Below, one piece after another: positions 24,291 through 37,800 of a stretch of 64,000 bases of DNA. The stretch is taken from positions 45,732,918 to 45,796,917 of the forward strand of contig OX246741.1 of NCBI GenBank assembly GCA_945910005.1, read 5' to 3'. Below the pieces are notes generated by a model. That model saw only the letters and a list, made by a program, of their open reading frames with translations, was not told where the DNA came from and searched no databases. Position numbers and translations under genes: made by a program. The number at the start of each line of letters is the position of its first letter. The first letter of the stretch is position 1. The stretch is from Isoperla grammatica. Taxonomy: Eukaryota > Arthropoda > Insecta > Plecoptera > Perlodidae.

Positions 24291-25606
24291 TAAAATTATT
24301 ATATTTGTTAATTTTATATGTTAGTATCAGTAACAATGCATATATTATAGGGAGTGTTTGATGATGTCACAATGGCTATAATGTAGGGGGAAAACTGTGT
24401 TGACATTTGAGTTGTCAATAGAAGACGATGCTCACAAGAAATGTGTGATTATTAACAGGTATGTATTCTCAATTGCGAAGTTTTGTCGAGATTTGTTTGC
24501 TATTGGTAAATAATATAATAATAACTAATAATATAATATATTTATAATATAATTATATAATAATATAATAATAAGATAATAATATAATAATGTGCTCTGC
24601 ACTAAAATGTGATGGACCCTGGAATTATCAAGTGACTACCTAGACACATAAAAAATATTTTAATAACAAACTTTTAAAAATATGTTAGAGGCAAAAAAAT
24701 ATGTTTTTGAACATCAATTAGAGGCCTTAAATTATAAATAATAATAAATAGTTAAAATAAATGTAAATAGATGCATATTTAATTGATAGTTGTAACACGT
24801 TATAAGTGTATGAAACGACAATAATAGCTGGTGAAGCTAAATAAATACAATCTTATCTTATCGAACTATTAAATATTTAACAAGTCTCTTGCTGGGAATT
24901 CAGAGTAAAGTGGAAATTTTATAAAATATTTTAATAAAACTAGTCTTTAAAAACAAACAGTATTCTAAATACATTAATACAAATAATTTACGTTTGTAAA
25001 GTAATGATATAAATGTACCTTTTAAAACATGACGGTATTAAATATATCAGTTTTAGGCCAAAATCAATAGAGTGTGTTTGGATTACAGTACCTAAATAAA
25101 ACTAGAATCACTTGATACAATTAGAGAAGAACCACGTTGAAATGAAAGACAGTATTTAGCCAGTTAAGGATATCTTTCCTCCTACGTGGCTTTATTTAGT
25201 AAAGTGATGGTTTAATAGAACGCTTAATTCGGTGTTATCTTATTTTCTGTTTCCACCTTGCTTTCATCTCCTGACAATATCATTGATGATAATGTTTTTT
25301 TTTATTTCAAGGTATAACGGGAAAATACTAAATCACTGTTAAACTTTAATATAATATGTCATAACTTTGTTCAAGAGTTTTGTAAGTTCTTTTAATTGAT
25401 CAATAATCGTCAACTGTCTTTACTTGACATGTACGAGTGAGCGACCTAAAGCCTCGTAAAGCGTTGTATTTGAGTTGTCATATCCTAAAATTTACACTCA
25501 ATATCAATATTTTGATGCTAGATATTAATTGATTCTACAATTATTTATTCCCGAAAAACAGGATTCGAAAAGTGGATTAAATAGAGTGGCGCCAAGAATA
25601 GTGGGG
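24291..25606. other. Intergenic AT-rich DNA
   Basis: No gene was recognised. A LINE/SINE-tail-like AAATAAATACAATCTTATC lies near 24,840. Confidence 0.5.
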
Positions 25607-26214
25607 CCAATAGACGCATCGTCTGATTTGATTCCCCTACTAGAAAACTCACCTCACGCCAATAGACGCATCGTCTGATTTGGTTTCCCAACTAGAAAAC
25701 TCACTCACGCCAATAGATGCATCGTCTGATTAGGTTCCCAACTAGAAAACTCACTCACGCCAATAGATGCATCGTCTGATTAGGTTCCCAACTAGAAAAC
25801 TCACTCACGCCAATAGATGCATCGTCTGATTTGGTTTCCCAACTAGAAAACTCACTCACGCCAATAGATGCATCGTCTGATTAGGTTCCCAACTAGAAAA
25901 CTCACTCACGCCAATAGATGCATCGTCTGATTTGGTTTCCCAACTAGAAAACTCACTCACGCCAATAGATGCATCGTCTGATTAGGTTCCTAACTAGAAA
26001 ACTCACTCACGCCAATAGATGCATCGTCTGATTAGGTTCCCAACTAGAAAACTCACTCACGCCAATAGATGCATCGTCTGATTTGGTTTCCCAACTAGAA
26101 AACTCACTCACGCCAATAGATGCATCGTCTGATTAGGTTCCCAACTAGAAAACTCACTCACGCCAATAGATGCATCGTCTGATTTGGTTTCCCCACTAGA
26201 AAACTCACCTCACG
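25607..26214. repeat. 50/51-bp minisatellite, about 12 units
   Basis: The unit is CCAATAGATGCATCGTCTGA, then TTAGGTTCCC or TTTGGTTTCCC, then AACTAGAAAACTCACTCACG. The two length variants alternate irregularly, and the outermost units are the most diverged, as expected for unequal exchange. Confidence 0.95.
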
Positions 26215-27190
26215 CCAATGGACCCATCGTCCGCTTCGTCCGAATTGCTCGATTGCTGCTTGATCACTGCCACGACGGCAGGAAATGAGATCATATTATC
26301 CAAGTTGTTATCTATTATAAAATGTATTCGCGTAGCAACCAACAAGGTGTGGAGTGTTTAACTAATCTCCTTCTACTACCTTCTTCGAGTGTAAATGTCG
26401 CTTCCATGTTGATAAGACTCGGCTACGTCAATGCTGACTAAAGGTTGATCATTTCAACATTTGCAGTATTCTAAGATATGCTTATAACATAAAAAAGTAT
26501 TACATTGAAATCGAAATATTGACCTGTGAAAGTACCAACATAAATTATATTATTTCAATTCACTTTACATCGAACAAACGTTTGCAAAATAAACGTAATA
26601 GTGATCAACAATTTATAAAGCGTTTCAAGAACATTGATCCACAGTTTAAAGTGTATTTAGTTTCATTAGTTGTATTGGTGTTTTGTTTATCATTGTTTAA
26701 TCTACCGGTATGCCGAGTGTATTTGTACCGGTTATTAAAAAAATTATAAAAAAAACACCGTAAGAGATAACGCGCTTCATTAAGAGTGTAAAAAAATTAT
26801 GTTCTTGAACCGCTATAAAAATCGTTGGTCATTATTATTTGTCTTTACAAAACTTAGTTCGACGTGAGGAAGCTTCAAGTAGCTATATTGCCGGTACCGG
26901 CGGCTTTATAATGAAGAATAAAGTAATGTTGGCTCTTTCAGAAGTCGATGTGTCAATTTCAAAATTAATTTTTTTTGGTATGCATATTTTATTAATCTGA
27001 AAACGGTGGTATGATCAGTCAACCACGATATTCTCATTCGGTTCCTAGACTTCTTTGAAGATAGTTTGTAGTCTTGGTTACTTAATAAAAATGTGAAAAT
27101 AGTAGGTGCGTGATTTTAACATTGATGTTGATCAGTCGACTACATATTCAAATAGGCTCATTAGTATACTACAATACTGTGGTCTGAGCA
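26215..27190. other. Intergenic AT-rich DNA
   Basis: A 76-codon open frame at 26,519-26,749 has a hydrophobic stretch but no recognisable homology, and it lies in AT-rich DNA. I do not call it a gene. Confidence 0.4.
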
Positions 27191-27198
27191 AATAGTAA

Positions 27199-28620
27199 AT
27201 GACAAAACGAGAGCAATATAGTACAGTAACAAAAACATTTATCTTCCCTAAAAAAAATACAAGCTCAGTAGATAGTGGTATAACATTGAAGTTACTGAAG
27301 AAGATGTTTAATATATGTGTCTATCCATTGCTCAATGTAATAAATTTGTCACTGACGACAGGGAAATTTACTAAGAATGGAAAACTTTTTGTGTCATACC
27401 TATAAAACAAGTGTCAAGAACAAACGATGCTACTGAGTACAGGCCAATAAATATGTTGCCTATTTATGAAAATTTTTTAGAGCTAGTAGTTCATGCCCAA
27501 ATACTTAAATTTTTTAGTTGTAATAATTTGCTTTATAAACTGCAGTCCGGGTTCCGTCCAGGGCATTCGTGTGAAACATCTCTTCAATTGTTACTTAGCA
27601 ACTAAAAATATGACTTAGATAAGGTAAATGTATTGCGGCTGTTTTTATTGATATAAAAAGGGCCCATGAAACTATTTATCGTCAGTTGTTATTAAAAAAA
27701 CTGAAAACTTGTGGCCTGGATGGGAACGTATATAACTTATTCAGGAGTTACCTTTGTAGTCTTAAAAAATGTACCATTTTTAAAAATGAAAAATCTACTG
27801 ATGGTGTTAATGACTATGTTTTTCCGCAAGGGTCAGTGTTAGGACCTTCGCTGTTTTTAATTTTTATCAATGATGCTCATGTAAATATAAATGTTAATGG
27901 TGTAGTGCTGAATCTCTTTGCTGATGACAGTTTGATCTCTGTTAGTGGGTACAGCATTAAGGAAGTTTGTGAGGAACTGAATGACGCTTTGGATAAAATA
28001 AATGATTGCATGGTTTAACAATAATAAGCTTAAATTGAATGTTGAAAAGACGAAAAGTTTATTAGTAACGTCATCACCTGAGAGATAGGTAAATTGTTGA
28101 GTGAAAGTGAGTTCTCTCTCAGTACTAATGGCGAAGACATTGAGGTTAGATGTTTAGATAATTTTTATTGAAACTGCTTTGAACAATACAAATTGTAATT
28201 CGGTGGCAGAGTATAGAACACAAAGTTTATAAGTTATATACATAAAATACTTATATTAATACATTCTTAAGTCTACTTCTAAATATACTAACTGCTGGCA
28301 TTTAGGTAAATACATTTAGGTATTTAGACAAATAAAATATTTAGGTTTTTTGATTAATGAACATTTACATTTTAGTAACCACGTGAGGGCAATGACAAAT
28401 AAGATAAATAAAAGAGTGGGTTTATTGTATCGCGTTGGAAGATTCCTCTCACCGTGGATAGGAAGACTTTTACAAAATGCAATCGTAATGCCTGAAATAG
28501 AGTATTGTGGGACAATTTTATTTAATATTGATTACAAAGAAATGCAAATCCTTCAACGTACTCAAAATAAAGCTATGAGAGCTGTACTAAGATGCGAAAC
28601 GTACCCATATTAATGATATG
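27199..28620 (+). pseudogene. Decayed non-LTR retrotransposon reverse transcriptase
   Basis: Four open pieces in changing frames together follow a LINE reverse transcriptase in order. They are TEYRPINMLPIYENFLE (27,430), QSGFRPGHSCETSLQLLL (27,545), PQGSVLGPSLFLIFINDA with FADDSL (27,825-27,940), and a thumb/C-terminal region (28,350-28,610). The FADD catalytic motif survives. A segment of about 150 bp at 28,165-28,315 interrupts the coding region just after DIEVRCLDN and looks like a secondary insertion. Several stops and shifts make it a fossil. It belongs to the Jockey/CR1/L2-like assemblage, but the exact clade is uncertain and it is not the same family as the LINE at 1,079-4,186. Confidence 0.85.
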
Positions 28621-29308
28621 TTACGAGTTCTTAACATTGTAAGTGTTAGACAAAAATATGCTTTAAAGGTTTTAAAAATGATTAACTACATTTTAAATAA
28701 AATGGGTCAAACATATTTATAGAATTGATAAAACAAGGAAATGAAGTTGGGAATTGCAGGAACGCTGCCAATTGTTCTTGTGTTATCGGTGCAAATAAAA
28801 GATCCCTGCTGTGTTTTTTAATAAACGTTGTGTGACCGGCTGTAGTCCAAAATTAAATCCATGCGATAAATATTATCGGGTTTTAAATAAGCGCAGCGAG
28901 CGTTTATATTCCACTTTTATGGTACTCGGTTTTTGTTAAAATTATTGTTTGTCGTGGTTTGTGTGTCTCGCGATAGAGGTCGGACGGAGATTCCGATTAT
29001 GTTTAAATTTGGAACATTCACAAATTTCGATGTGGATAGGACGCAATTGTTTTGTCAGCATTGTCACCTCGAAAGTCATCAATTTAAAACTTTGTCTTGC
29101 GTAAAATAACATTTGTAAAGTAAAATTATCACTTTGTTATAAATAATATCTAGACTGAAATCAGGTCAACATTCGTAGTCCATAAGGCGTAACAGAGTGT
29201 CGTGAAGGCCCCCCCGCCCCCGCGATGACAACTTTATATATATGGGTTAAAATAAAACTACACGGTATAGTTTACTTTTGGGATCGGACTAATTATTGTT
29301 ACGAATAC
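28621..29308. other. Intergenic DNA with dispersed-repeat fragments
   Basis: About 28,885-29,035 (AGCGAGCG, CTCGCGATAG, TCGATGTGGAT) resembles 48,735-48,865 and, in inverted orientation, 7,130-7,280. It is a shared dispersed repeat. No gene was recognised. Confidence 0.5.
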
Positions 29309-30242
29309 ATATTGTAGTGTGAAAATGGAAGTTTATTCCTTTTAACACTGGATTCCTTCACTGTCGTGTTTTATTCTACTTGATTGTGACATGGGTAAAC
29401 AACACTCTGTTTTAATCACAATCAGGTAGGTGCTGAGCTGGCTACTGTGTAATCATCAATCTAGGGACACAATACTAACATTAGAATACTGACACAGCAT
29501 AATGGTCATACAAGTAATTTGGTAACTTTGCTGTGTCAGGGGTTTTGGGAGGCCCAAGTTGGATTGTTGTTAGGGTTTTGGACTGAGCCCCACTCTAGCA
29601 TTTAAGCTTGAGTGGGGGGTCGAATCATTAAGGTTGAGTGGTGATTAGAGACATGAGCAGCTAGCACAAGCCAGAGAGGGGGTTAACGGGGGGAAGGTGA
29701 CGTGACACGGTCGAGGTGGATTTAAAGTGGTAAGTCTCGGAGTCTCGGAGTGGAACGGTCGGAGGGGCCGTTGAGGATGGACGCACATGTGGGCGCATGA
29801 AGATGGAACGGACCGGGAGCGACCGGCGATGCCATGGGGCACAAAGACTGTCCCCGAGGAACGAACCAAGGAGTCACGAGGGACGTACGGACGGGGCGAA
29901 AGCCAACCAAGGTAGTGTGACTCCTTAGTAGTAGATTAAAATGCCAGATAAATCCTGATCGGTGCCACGTCTTTGCCATGAAATGGATGAATGTCGATTG
30001 TCTAAAATAATAAATGTACGGTTCCTCAATGTTTGTATCCAGGACTGTTGATTTAAGTACCTAGTCTCCCGGTCTTCCTCAGACATAGCAACGATCCCAA
30101 ATGTACGTGTTCACGTATGTCAAGAGAGGGTTATGTCCCCAGTAAAACCTTGTGACAGCCGATCTGAACAAGGGTGCAAGTCCCGTACCAAGGTGGTAGG
30201 GACAAGGGTGGGTCGGCGCGTGAATTCGGCACATAACAATAT
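29309..30242 (+). mobile_element. Solo LTR related to the Ty3/Gypsy LTR at 56,266
   Basis: TGTAGTGTG at 29,313 and ATAACA at 30,238 bound about 926 bp, flanked by ATAT on both sides (29,309-29,312 and 30,239-30,242). The inside shares blocks, in the same order, with the LTR at 56,266-57,150: a GAGCCC...CCCACTC...GGGGGTCGAA segment, GACATG...AGAGAGGGGGT, CCAAGGTAG, and CGGTTCCT...ATTGTTTG beside AATAAAT. No internal Gypsy genes flank it, so LTR-LTR recombination is the likely origin. No protein is encoded. Confidence 0.75.
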
Positions 30243-30477
30243 AATATGTATCATGATTCAATAAAAATATTTCGATTACAGTTTTATTTTTGTTGTTGAT
30301 TTAATAGGTCATAATATATATTTGAGGTGAAATTTGCAGTATCGTCCCCGTTTTACTTCGGGTGTTTGTAACTTATCAGTAGCTGCCTCCGAAGTATTTA
30401 CTAGCGAACACAAGAGAGGGATGTCAAGAGAGATTTATTTGTATTTGAAGCCTCTTTTCGTCTCTTCTATTCAATTC

Positions 30478-30917
30478 TATTCTTTTCTATTCAATGTAGT
30501 TCAGTTCAATTCAATTCAATTCAATTCAATTCGATTCAACTCAATTCAATTCAATTCATTTCAATTCAATTCAATTCAATTCAATTCAATTCAATTCAAT
30601 TCAATTCAATTCAATTCAATTCAATTCAATTCAATTAAATTAAATTCAATTAAATTAAATTAAATTAAATTAAATTAAATTAAATTAAATTAAATTAAAT
30701 CCAATTCAATTCAATTCAATTCAATTTAACTCAATTCAATTTAATTCAATTCAATTTAATTCAATTCAAACAATTCAATTCAATTCAATTCAATTCAATT
30801 CAATTCAATTCAATTCAATTCAACTCAATTCAATTCAATTCAATTCAATTCAAATCAATTCAATTTAATTTAATTTAATTTAAATCAATTCAATTCAATT
30901 CAATTCACTTCAATACA
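30478..30917 (+). repeat. (ATTCA)n pentanucleotide microsatellite
   Basis: About 440 bp of ATTCA repeats, with an internal block of (AAATT)n at about 30,637-30,700. The tail of the Jockey LINE at 1,079 is the same pentamer, so this array may have been seeded by a LINE tail. That is inference only. Confidence 0.95.
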
Positions 30918-31100
30918 ATTTTATCTTATTCGTATACAGTTATGGTTTTGTTAACAATGTTTCTTATTATCTAACTTAATATACAATTTACGTACAGAGA
31001 GTAATTAATTAGAATATAAAAGGTTTAAATAAATATATAAAAGTAATGTACATGGAAAGAAACAGTTTGAAGCCCAAAAAATCCTAACAGAAAGAGCTAC

Positions 31101-31569
31101 TGTGTGTGTGTGCGTGTGCGTGTGCGTGTGCGTGTGCGTGTGCGTGTGCGTGTGCGTGTGCGTGTGCGTGTGCGTGTGCGTGTGCGTGTGCGTGTGCGTG
31201 TGCGTGTGCGTGTGCGTGTGCGTGTGCGTGTGCGTGTGCGTGTGCGTGTGCGTGTGCGTGTGCGTGTGCGTGTGCGTGTGCGTGTGCGTGTGCGTGTGCG
31301 TGTGCGTGTGCGTGTGCGTGTGCGTGTGCGTGTGCGTGTGCGTGTGCGTGTGCGTGTGCGTGTGCGTGTGCGTGTGCGTGTGCGTGTGCGTGTGCGTGTG
31401 CGTGTGCGTGTGCGTGTGCGTGTGCGTGTGCGTGTGCGTGTGCGTGTGCGTGTGCGTGTGCGTGTGCGTGTGCGTGTGCGTGTGCGTGTGCGTGTGCGTG
31501 TGCGTGTGCGTGTGCGTGTGCGTGTGCGTGTGCGTGTGCGTGTGCGTGTGCGTGTACGTGTGCGTGTGC
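31101..31569 (+). repeat. (GTGTGC)n hexanucleotide microsatellite
   Basis: About 78 nearly perfect hexamers, with one G-to-A-type variant at about 31,556. It alternates purine and pyrimidine throughout, so it has strong Z-DNA potential. Open frames in all registers (Cys-Val, Arg-Val, Thr-Arg repeats) are artefacts. Confidence 0.98.
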
Positions 31570-34500
31570 AGATTGTGTTTAACATTGTGTATTGTGTAGT
31601 AGTCGATAATGCAAGGCTATTCATTGATTTGTTTGCGACTGTGGAAATGTCTTGATTATCAATGAATACATTATTTCGTTCCCAAGTGTGTTGAAAGGTG
31701 TTTTGCAATCGATTGAGACAGAGGTAAGTAACTTAAGTAGTAAATTTATTTGTGTTAATACAAAACAATACATTTATGCATGTGTCTAATAGAATAATAT
31801 GGATATAACAAAAAATGACGAGGTACAATCAGCCGCTGTTTATTCTTCCACACAACCGTGGTAATACTAAAAACATAGATAATATAAAATAAAATACACA
31901 GTGATGAAAAGCTAATGATAGATACGTGGTAGACTATAAGTAGCATTATTTACATTATGCTGAAATAGATACAAATACAAATGGTTTACCTTAAAAAAAA
32001 AACACCTTTTTTCAGAAAAAAAAACGTTTTTTTTAATGTTACAAACATAAAATGGTAGAAGCATTAAAATATATTATGCCGATACACAAGAGTGGTTCTT
32101 GACAAAATATTCACTTATCAAAATATAAACATATACATGATATACATATAATATAACCAGACATAAAAAACCAACCCCGACTGGCAATCGAACAAAGGTC
32201 TCTCTGGATTTCTCAATTAATTCATCCACAAGAGGGTTTCTAAAAAAAATATCCATTAACATATTTATTTTTAAGTATATAATAGGATAAACATAGAAAT
32301 ATTTACCAAATAATAATAACATAAACAAAGTAAGGCTTACACAATTGTACACACCAGAAAGTTTTACAAACGTACTAGTATAAAATAAGTGAATAAACAG
32401 TGATTCTACAGCGATAAGCATAGCAAGAGGTGCAAATGACGGCAGCCATCAAACCCAGGTCTTCCTGGATTTCTCAATAAACTCACACACAAGAAAGTTT
32501 CTTAAAAAAATATACATTTATATATTTATAAGTATATAATAACCATACATAGAACTATTAACAAAATAATAATAACATAAACATAGTTAGGCTTACACAA
32601 TTGTAAACACACAAAAAGGACACAACTAGGCTTCAATAAATAGTTATTACAGTATAGATCGTAATGATTGACTGTAGATTTCAAGAGATAGTCAAGTGAA
32701 AAACTGAAAAACTACCATTTGTATATGTCCACCAACAAATATGGGTAACATAACTAAAAGATACCATATTTAAAAGCGTGCGGTTCAAAAATAAAAAAAA
32801 CGTGATTTTTTGGCTTGGAGCTACCAAGTAGCATGAAGCAACTTTTCTCATAGTAATTCCCATATAAACAAAATGTTGCCTCGAGAGGTAAAACGACCGC
32901 TAAATAGGGCACTTATCAACAAAGTATCAATGTGCATTGTTTCTCTACCGATAGTATGCTTCTTAGAAAGGACGTGTACTTCTACAAAATGCATTGCAAT
33001 TAATTTGTTTTTGACATATTGTGTAGACAAATAACAACCTGTCTTAGCGGCACTCTCCACTGTCGCCGAGTGTTTATCGGAGTTGAGGCTGGACTCGTAT
33101 AACACAATGAGTGCTCTGTCTTTCGGGAAGGCGCTAGCGAGCTCAGAACAGATACAGTTGTACTACGCTTCAGAAGAAAAATGAAGCAGAACGGTATAGT
33201 GAATCTAGTAAAGTAGCTAAATGTTCAATATTTTCTTCCTGAACGATGATTTCATGTACTTATGACTCATTGGTGACTTTTTAGTTTTTCACTTGACTAT
33301 GGATGCCTTATCTTAGTTATCTGCCAAACAGGATTTTATACGATCAGCACAGAATGTGAAGTGAGGTGAGTTTATAAAAATGTATTTACTTGATATAAAG
33401 AACAAGTCGAGTGTATAATAAGGGGTATCCATGAGGACCTACCATATTCTTGCCTCTCGATGAGCAGGTTCTGGTTTATCAATATTTTTATTTTAATTGA
33501 GAGCATTACCATATATTCTTCTTTTTTCCATATAGATAATATGTTTTACATTATTTTAAACAAGAGCATTGTTATGTTCTTATTCCCATATAGTTAATAT
33601 ATTTTTCGAAATGAGTGAGTTTGTGTGTGTGATATCAATGTTTTCTTCTGTTTTTGTGTGCCGTGCATAATGCTGAATTACGTTATCGAAGTGTCTTCGA
33701 AAAGTATTTATGAACATTAATGCGGGTATTGTTCTAAGGATACGGTCTTGCGGGTAAATTATAATTAAAATATTCTAGAATATTAGCAATATTTTAAACT
33801 CACGTAGGATTTCGCGGCCCGAGTCAACTAAGGATAAGTGATGTGGTTGACAATTTTATAAAGAAAAGTCATATTTGTGTTTATCCGCCTATTACTTTAG
33901 GCTATAAGGTTATGTTCTTAGCCCAGTGAAACATGTTTTTTTCCGTGGTTTATTACTCTCTAATTTAATGAAACGTTGTTGAACTCAACTCGCTCTAGGA
34001 GACAGAGGGTCATTCACTTTCAAAAGTTGCCTTTTCCACACAAAAAATCATGAGCTATAATCACTATAAATATCTTGTTGCTGAGAAGAATCAAAATTCA
34101 ATTTATAATAATATGTTCAAAATAAAAGTTTTTCTATGTTAAAAGGCCAATGAAATTCGTAGTCAGTTTCATAACTTGCCTTTTCCAAACACTAGTCCTT
34201 TTCAAAACTAGCTTTTTCCATTATTAGCCTATCCCGTGGCCGCATAAGCGTAACCTGCGCTACAACAGCACGAACGCCCTATTCCAATAGATCTTGAACT
34301 GCACTCCTAACAGAGTTTAAATATTTTTTGATAAAAAAATATAATATAATTAACAGCCGAATAGGTTTAAGCCATGAAAACGATTGCGTAAATTTATTTT
34401 TCCTTTCCAAAACAATCATTATAATATTAAAAGAACAATGTTTTTAATTGTAGTGAAAAAAATAAATATTAAAATCATTATTATCAACAATTATTGAAAT

Positions 34501-34805
34501 AAGTTATCTTAATTTTTAAAGTTGTAGTATAAAAACTTGCCCATTACAGTCGCTAGTTTCATAAGAAGGTTTTTTCAAACAAATTTAATATTGTAGAAAA
34601 TGCTTAAATTAATATTTCGAAGACACACAACAATACATTACACAATTTTGTAAGAATGCTCGCAATGATTTCATATTTTCAAACAAAACATACATACTCA
34701 GTTTCTAATGATTTGCCGTTATTTCTGTAAAGTGAAAAAGGCCACTTTTGTTACTGAACGACTCATTTTATTCTCGTAATCAAAAAATAAAATAGTGTTA
34801 TAACG
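31570..34805. other. Gene-poor AT-rich DNA with a local direct duplication
   Basis: No gene was recognised. About 32,185-32,360 and 32,460-32,615 are diverged direct copies sharing CTGGATTTCTCAAT, AGTATATAATA and AATAATAATAACATAAACA. Confidence 0.55.
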
Positions 34806-37800
34806 TCGTTTGTACGAGCCTGTATGTCCCCACACTTAGATATCAGGATAATCATGACCTAAATGTTACCGTAGTTACAAGCATTATGTAAGGCAGAACC
34901 ACCATCGGAGTCTTGGGTGTTAAAGAAGTCAAATAAATTTGCCATCCAACCTTACAGTGAGAGATCTAACGACATCCACATTGGCAAGATTATTCATACT
35001 CAGTGATGGAGCGGTGTTTGATCGTTGTTTGTACGAGCCTGTATGTCCCTGCCCTTAGATATGAGAATTAAGGAGCGCTCTGACATCAGTGTTATCGTGT
35101 TTATAAGCATAATCTAAGGCAGAACAATCATAGGAGTCTTGTGTGTTAATGTAGTCGGATAAAGATTCGCCCTCCAGCCTTACAATGAGAGATCCAACGG
35201 CATTCACACTGACATGTTCACTATTACACAGGATATGAAGCGGTGTTTGATCGTTCTTTGTACGAGCCTATATGTCCCCGCCCATAGATATGAGGAGTTC
35301 AATGATCTCAGAGTTACCGTTATCACAAACATAATGTAAGGCCGACCAACCATCGATGTCTTGGGTGTTAATGTAGTCAGATAAAGGTTTGCCCTCAAGC
35401 CTTACAATGAGAGAATTAACGGCATTCGCACTTGCATGTTCACTACCGGTACTAGGAAAACGCTCCGCGTTGCCAGATGAGCGATTTTTTTTAAGTAAAT
35501 CAAACATATCATTTGCATATCATATTACTCTTACAACAACAAAAATACATTTATGATACGCATGATTTTTCAAAAATATGGTGGTTCAAGTTACAACCTT
35601 AGAATTTGTGTATAGTATTTGTCGATATGTTTCTAATAACTGCACGAAATATTATTAAAATCCGTCAAGAATTAAAACCTTCAAGTTCATTTCAATGGAT
35701 TTCCGCATAATTTCATTCGACCGTGGTCTACTCAATAGGCTCTAATTCATAAACTCTTAAACCAATCAGTGCATGGAAAGTTCAATAATGTAGATACAGA
35801 CTATATCTAAAATATAATATTAATTTATCATACAATAACCCGCTTTTAAATCCTAATAAAAGCTTTTTAATTTGTCAACCAAGTTTTTTGTTAACATTTG
35901 CATTTTTGCCGTGAAAGTAATAAAACATAACACGTCATTGTAGCTATACTATGCTAGCTATCAAAATTCCAAATACATAGTGAGAAAGTTCTGACTGCGT
36001 AAGCCATTTCGGCAGCATACTATGTGCATCTTACTTCAATGGTCCGCAAATGCGAATCATATCGGTGGAACACTGTAAAAATGAAGACATTAACAGCCGT
36101 AAATAAACAATATTTTTTTATAACATGGCGGTTGAAGCTACAAGTTTGAAACAATTGTCAAGTGTTGGTATTATTGATGTGGACCCACGTATAAAAAATA
36201 ATTTATATCCGTTTGTAAGTTTTAATTAGATTAAATTAATAAAAAAAAAGGTTTATCATTAACTCATTTTTTGTAGGTTGGCATCTTACGTCATTGTAGC
36301 CTTTTTGTGACAGCTATCAAGATTCCAAATAAAAATGAGAAAGGTATGATTGCGTACGCTAATTTTGTGTTGACTATGTGCATCTTACTGAAAAGATCCG
36401 CTAATGCGACGATATCGGTGGAACACTGTAAAAATGAAAAAATTAGTACCGTAAATAAACAATATTTTTTTATGACATGACGGGTAAACTTACAAAATTG
36501 AAACTATTTTCAAGTGTTGAGACTATTAATGTTAACCTACAAGTGAAACATAATTTAAATCCGTGAGTAAGTTTTAATTTAATTAAATAAATAAACAAAT
36601 TTTTTTTTTCAGATGAAATTTTTTGTAGATTGGCATCCTGACGAATTTTTCTGGTTATGTTAACAGCATCTAGTTTAGTATTCACGGGTGTTGACCGAAA
36701 TTTTCAGCCAAATCCGTCAAGCCGTTTGACCTGTGCGCGACGAACAAAATTTGGCGAACACACACACACACACATACACACACACAGACAAAGCGCCGAT
36801 CGAGTTGTATGGAAGATTCACTCCGCTTCGCTACGCTCATCTAATCACACAGGACATGAAGCGGTGTTTCATCGTTCTTTGTACGAGCCTGTATGTCCCC
36901 GCCCTTAGATATGAGGAGTTCCATGACCTCAGTGTTACCGTTATCACAAGCATTATGTAAGGCTGACCAACCACCGTCGTCTTGAATGTTAATGTAGTCA
37001 GATAAAGGTTTGCCCTCCAGCCTTACAATAAGAGAATTAACGGCATTCAAACTTGCATGTTCACTATAACACAGTGTATGAAGCGGTGTTTGGTCGGTGT
37101 TTGTACGAGCCTGTATGTCTCCACCCTCAGATATGAGGAGTTCCATGACCTCAGTGTTACCGTTATCACAAGCACAATGTAAAGCCGACCTACCATCGAT
37201 GTCTTAGGTGTTAATGTAGTCAGATAAAGGTTTGCCCTCCAGCCTTACAATGAGAGAATTAACGGCAATTACACTTGCATGTTCACTATCACACAGAACA
37301 TGAAGCGGTGTTTCAACGTTCTTTGTACGAGCCTGTATGTCTCCCTTAGATATCAGGAGTTAAATGATCTCAGTTTTACCGTTATTACAAGCATAACGTT
37401 AGGCCGACCACCCATTGGAGTCTTGGATATTAATGTAGTCAGATAAAGGTTTGCCCTCCAGATTTACAATGAGAGAATGAACGGCATTCGCACTTGCATG
37501 TTCACTATCACACAGTATTTGGAGCGGTGTATCATCGTTCCTATTACGAGCCTGTATGTCCCCGCCCTTAGGTATGAAGAGGTTTATGATCTCAGTGTTA
37601 CGGTATTTACAAGCAAAATTTAAGACCGACCAACCATTGGAGTCGTTTGTGTTAATGTGGTCCGATAAAGGTTTGCCCTCCAGCCTAACAATGAGAGAAT
37701 AAACGGCAATTACACTTGCATGTTCACTATAACACAGTGTATGAAGCGGTGTTTTATCGTTCTTTGAACGAACCTGTATGTCTCCGCCCTTAGATATGAG

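Noticed and set aside
26519..26749. 76-codon frame with a hydrophobic segment
   Set aside because: It lies in AT-rich DNA where such frames are expected by chance, with no homology or regulatory context.
31097..31708. Cys-Val, Arg-Val, Ala-Cys and Thr-Arg repeat frames
   Set aside because: Pure products of the GTGTGC microsatellite.
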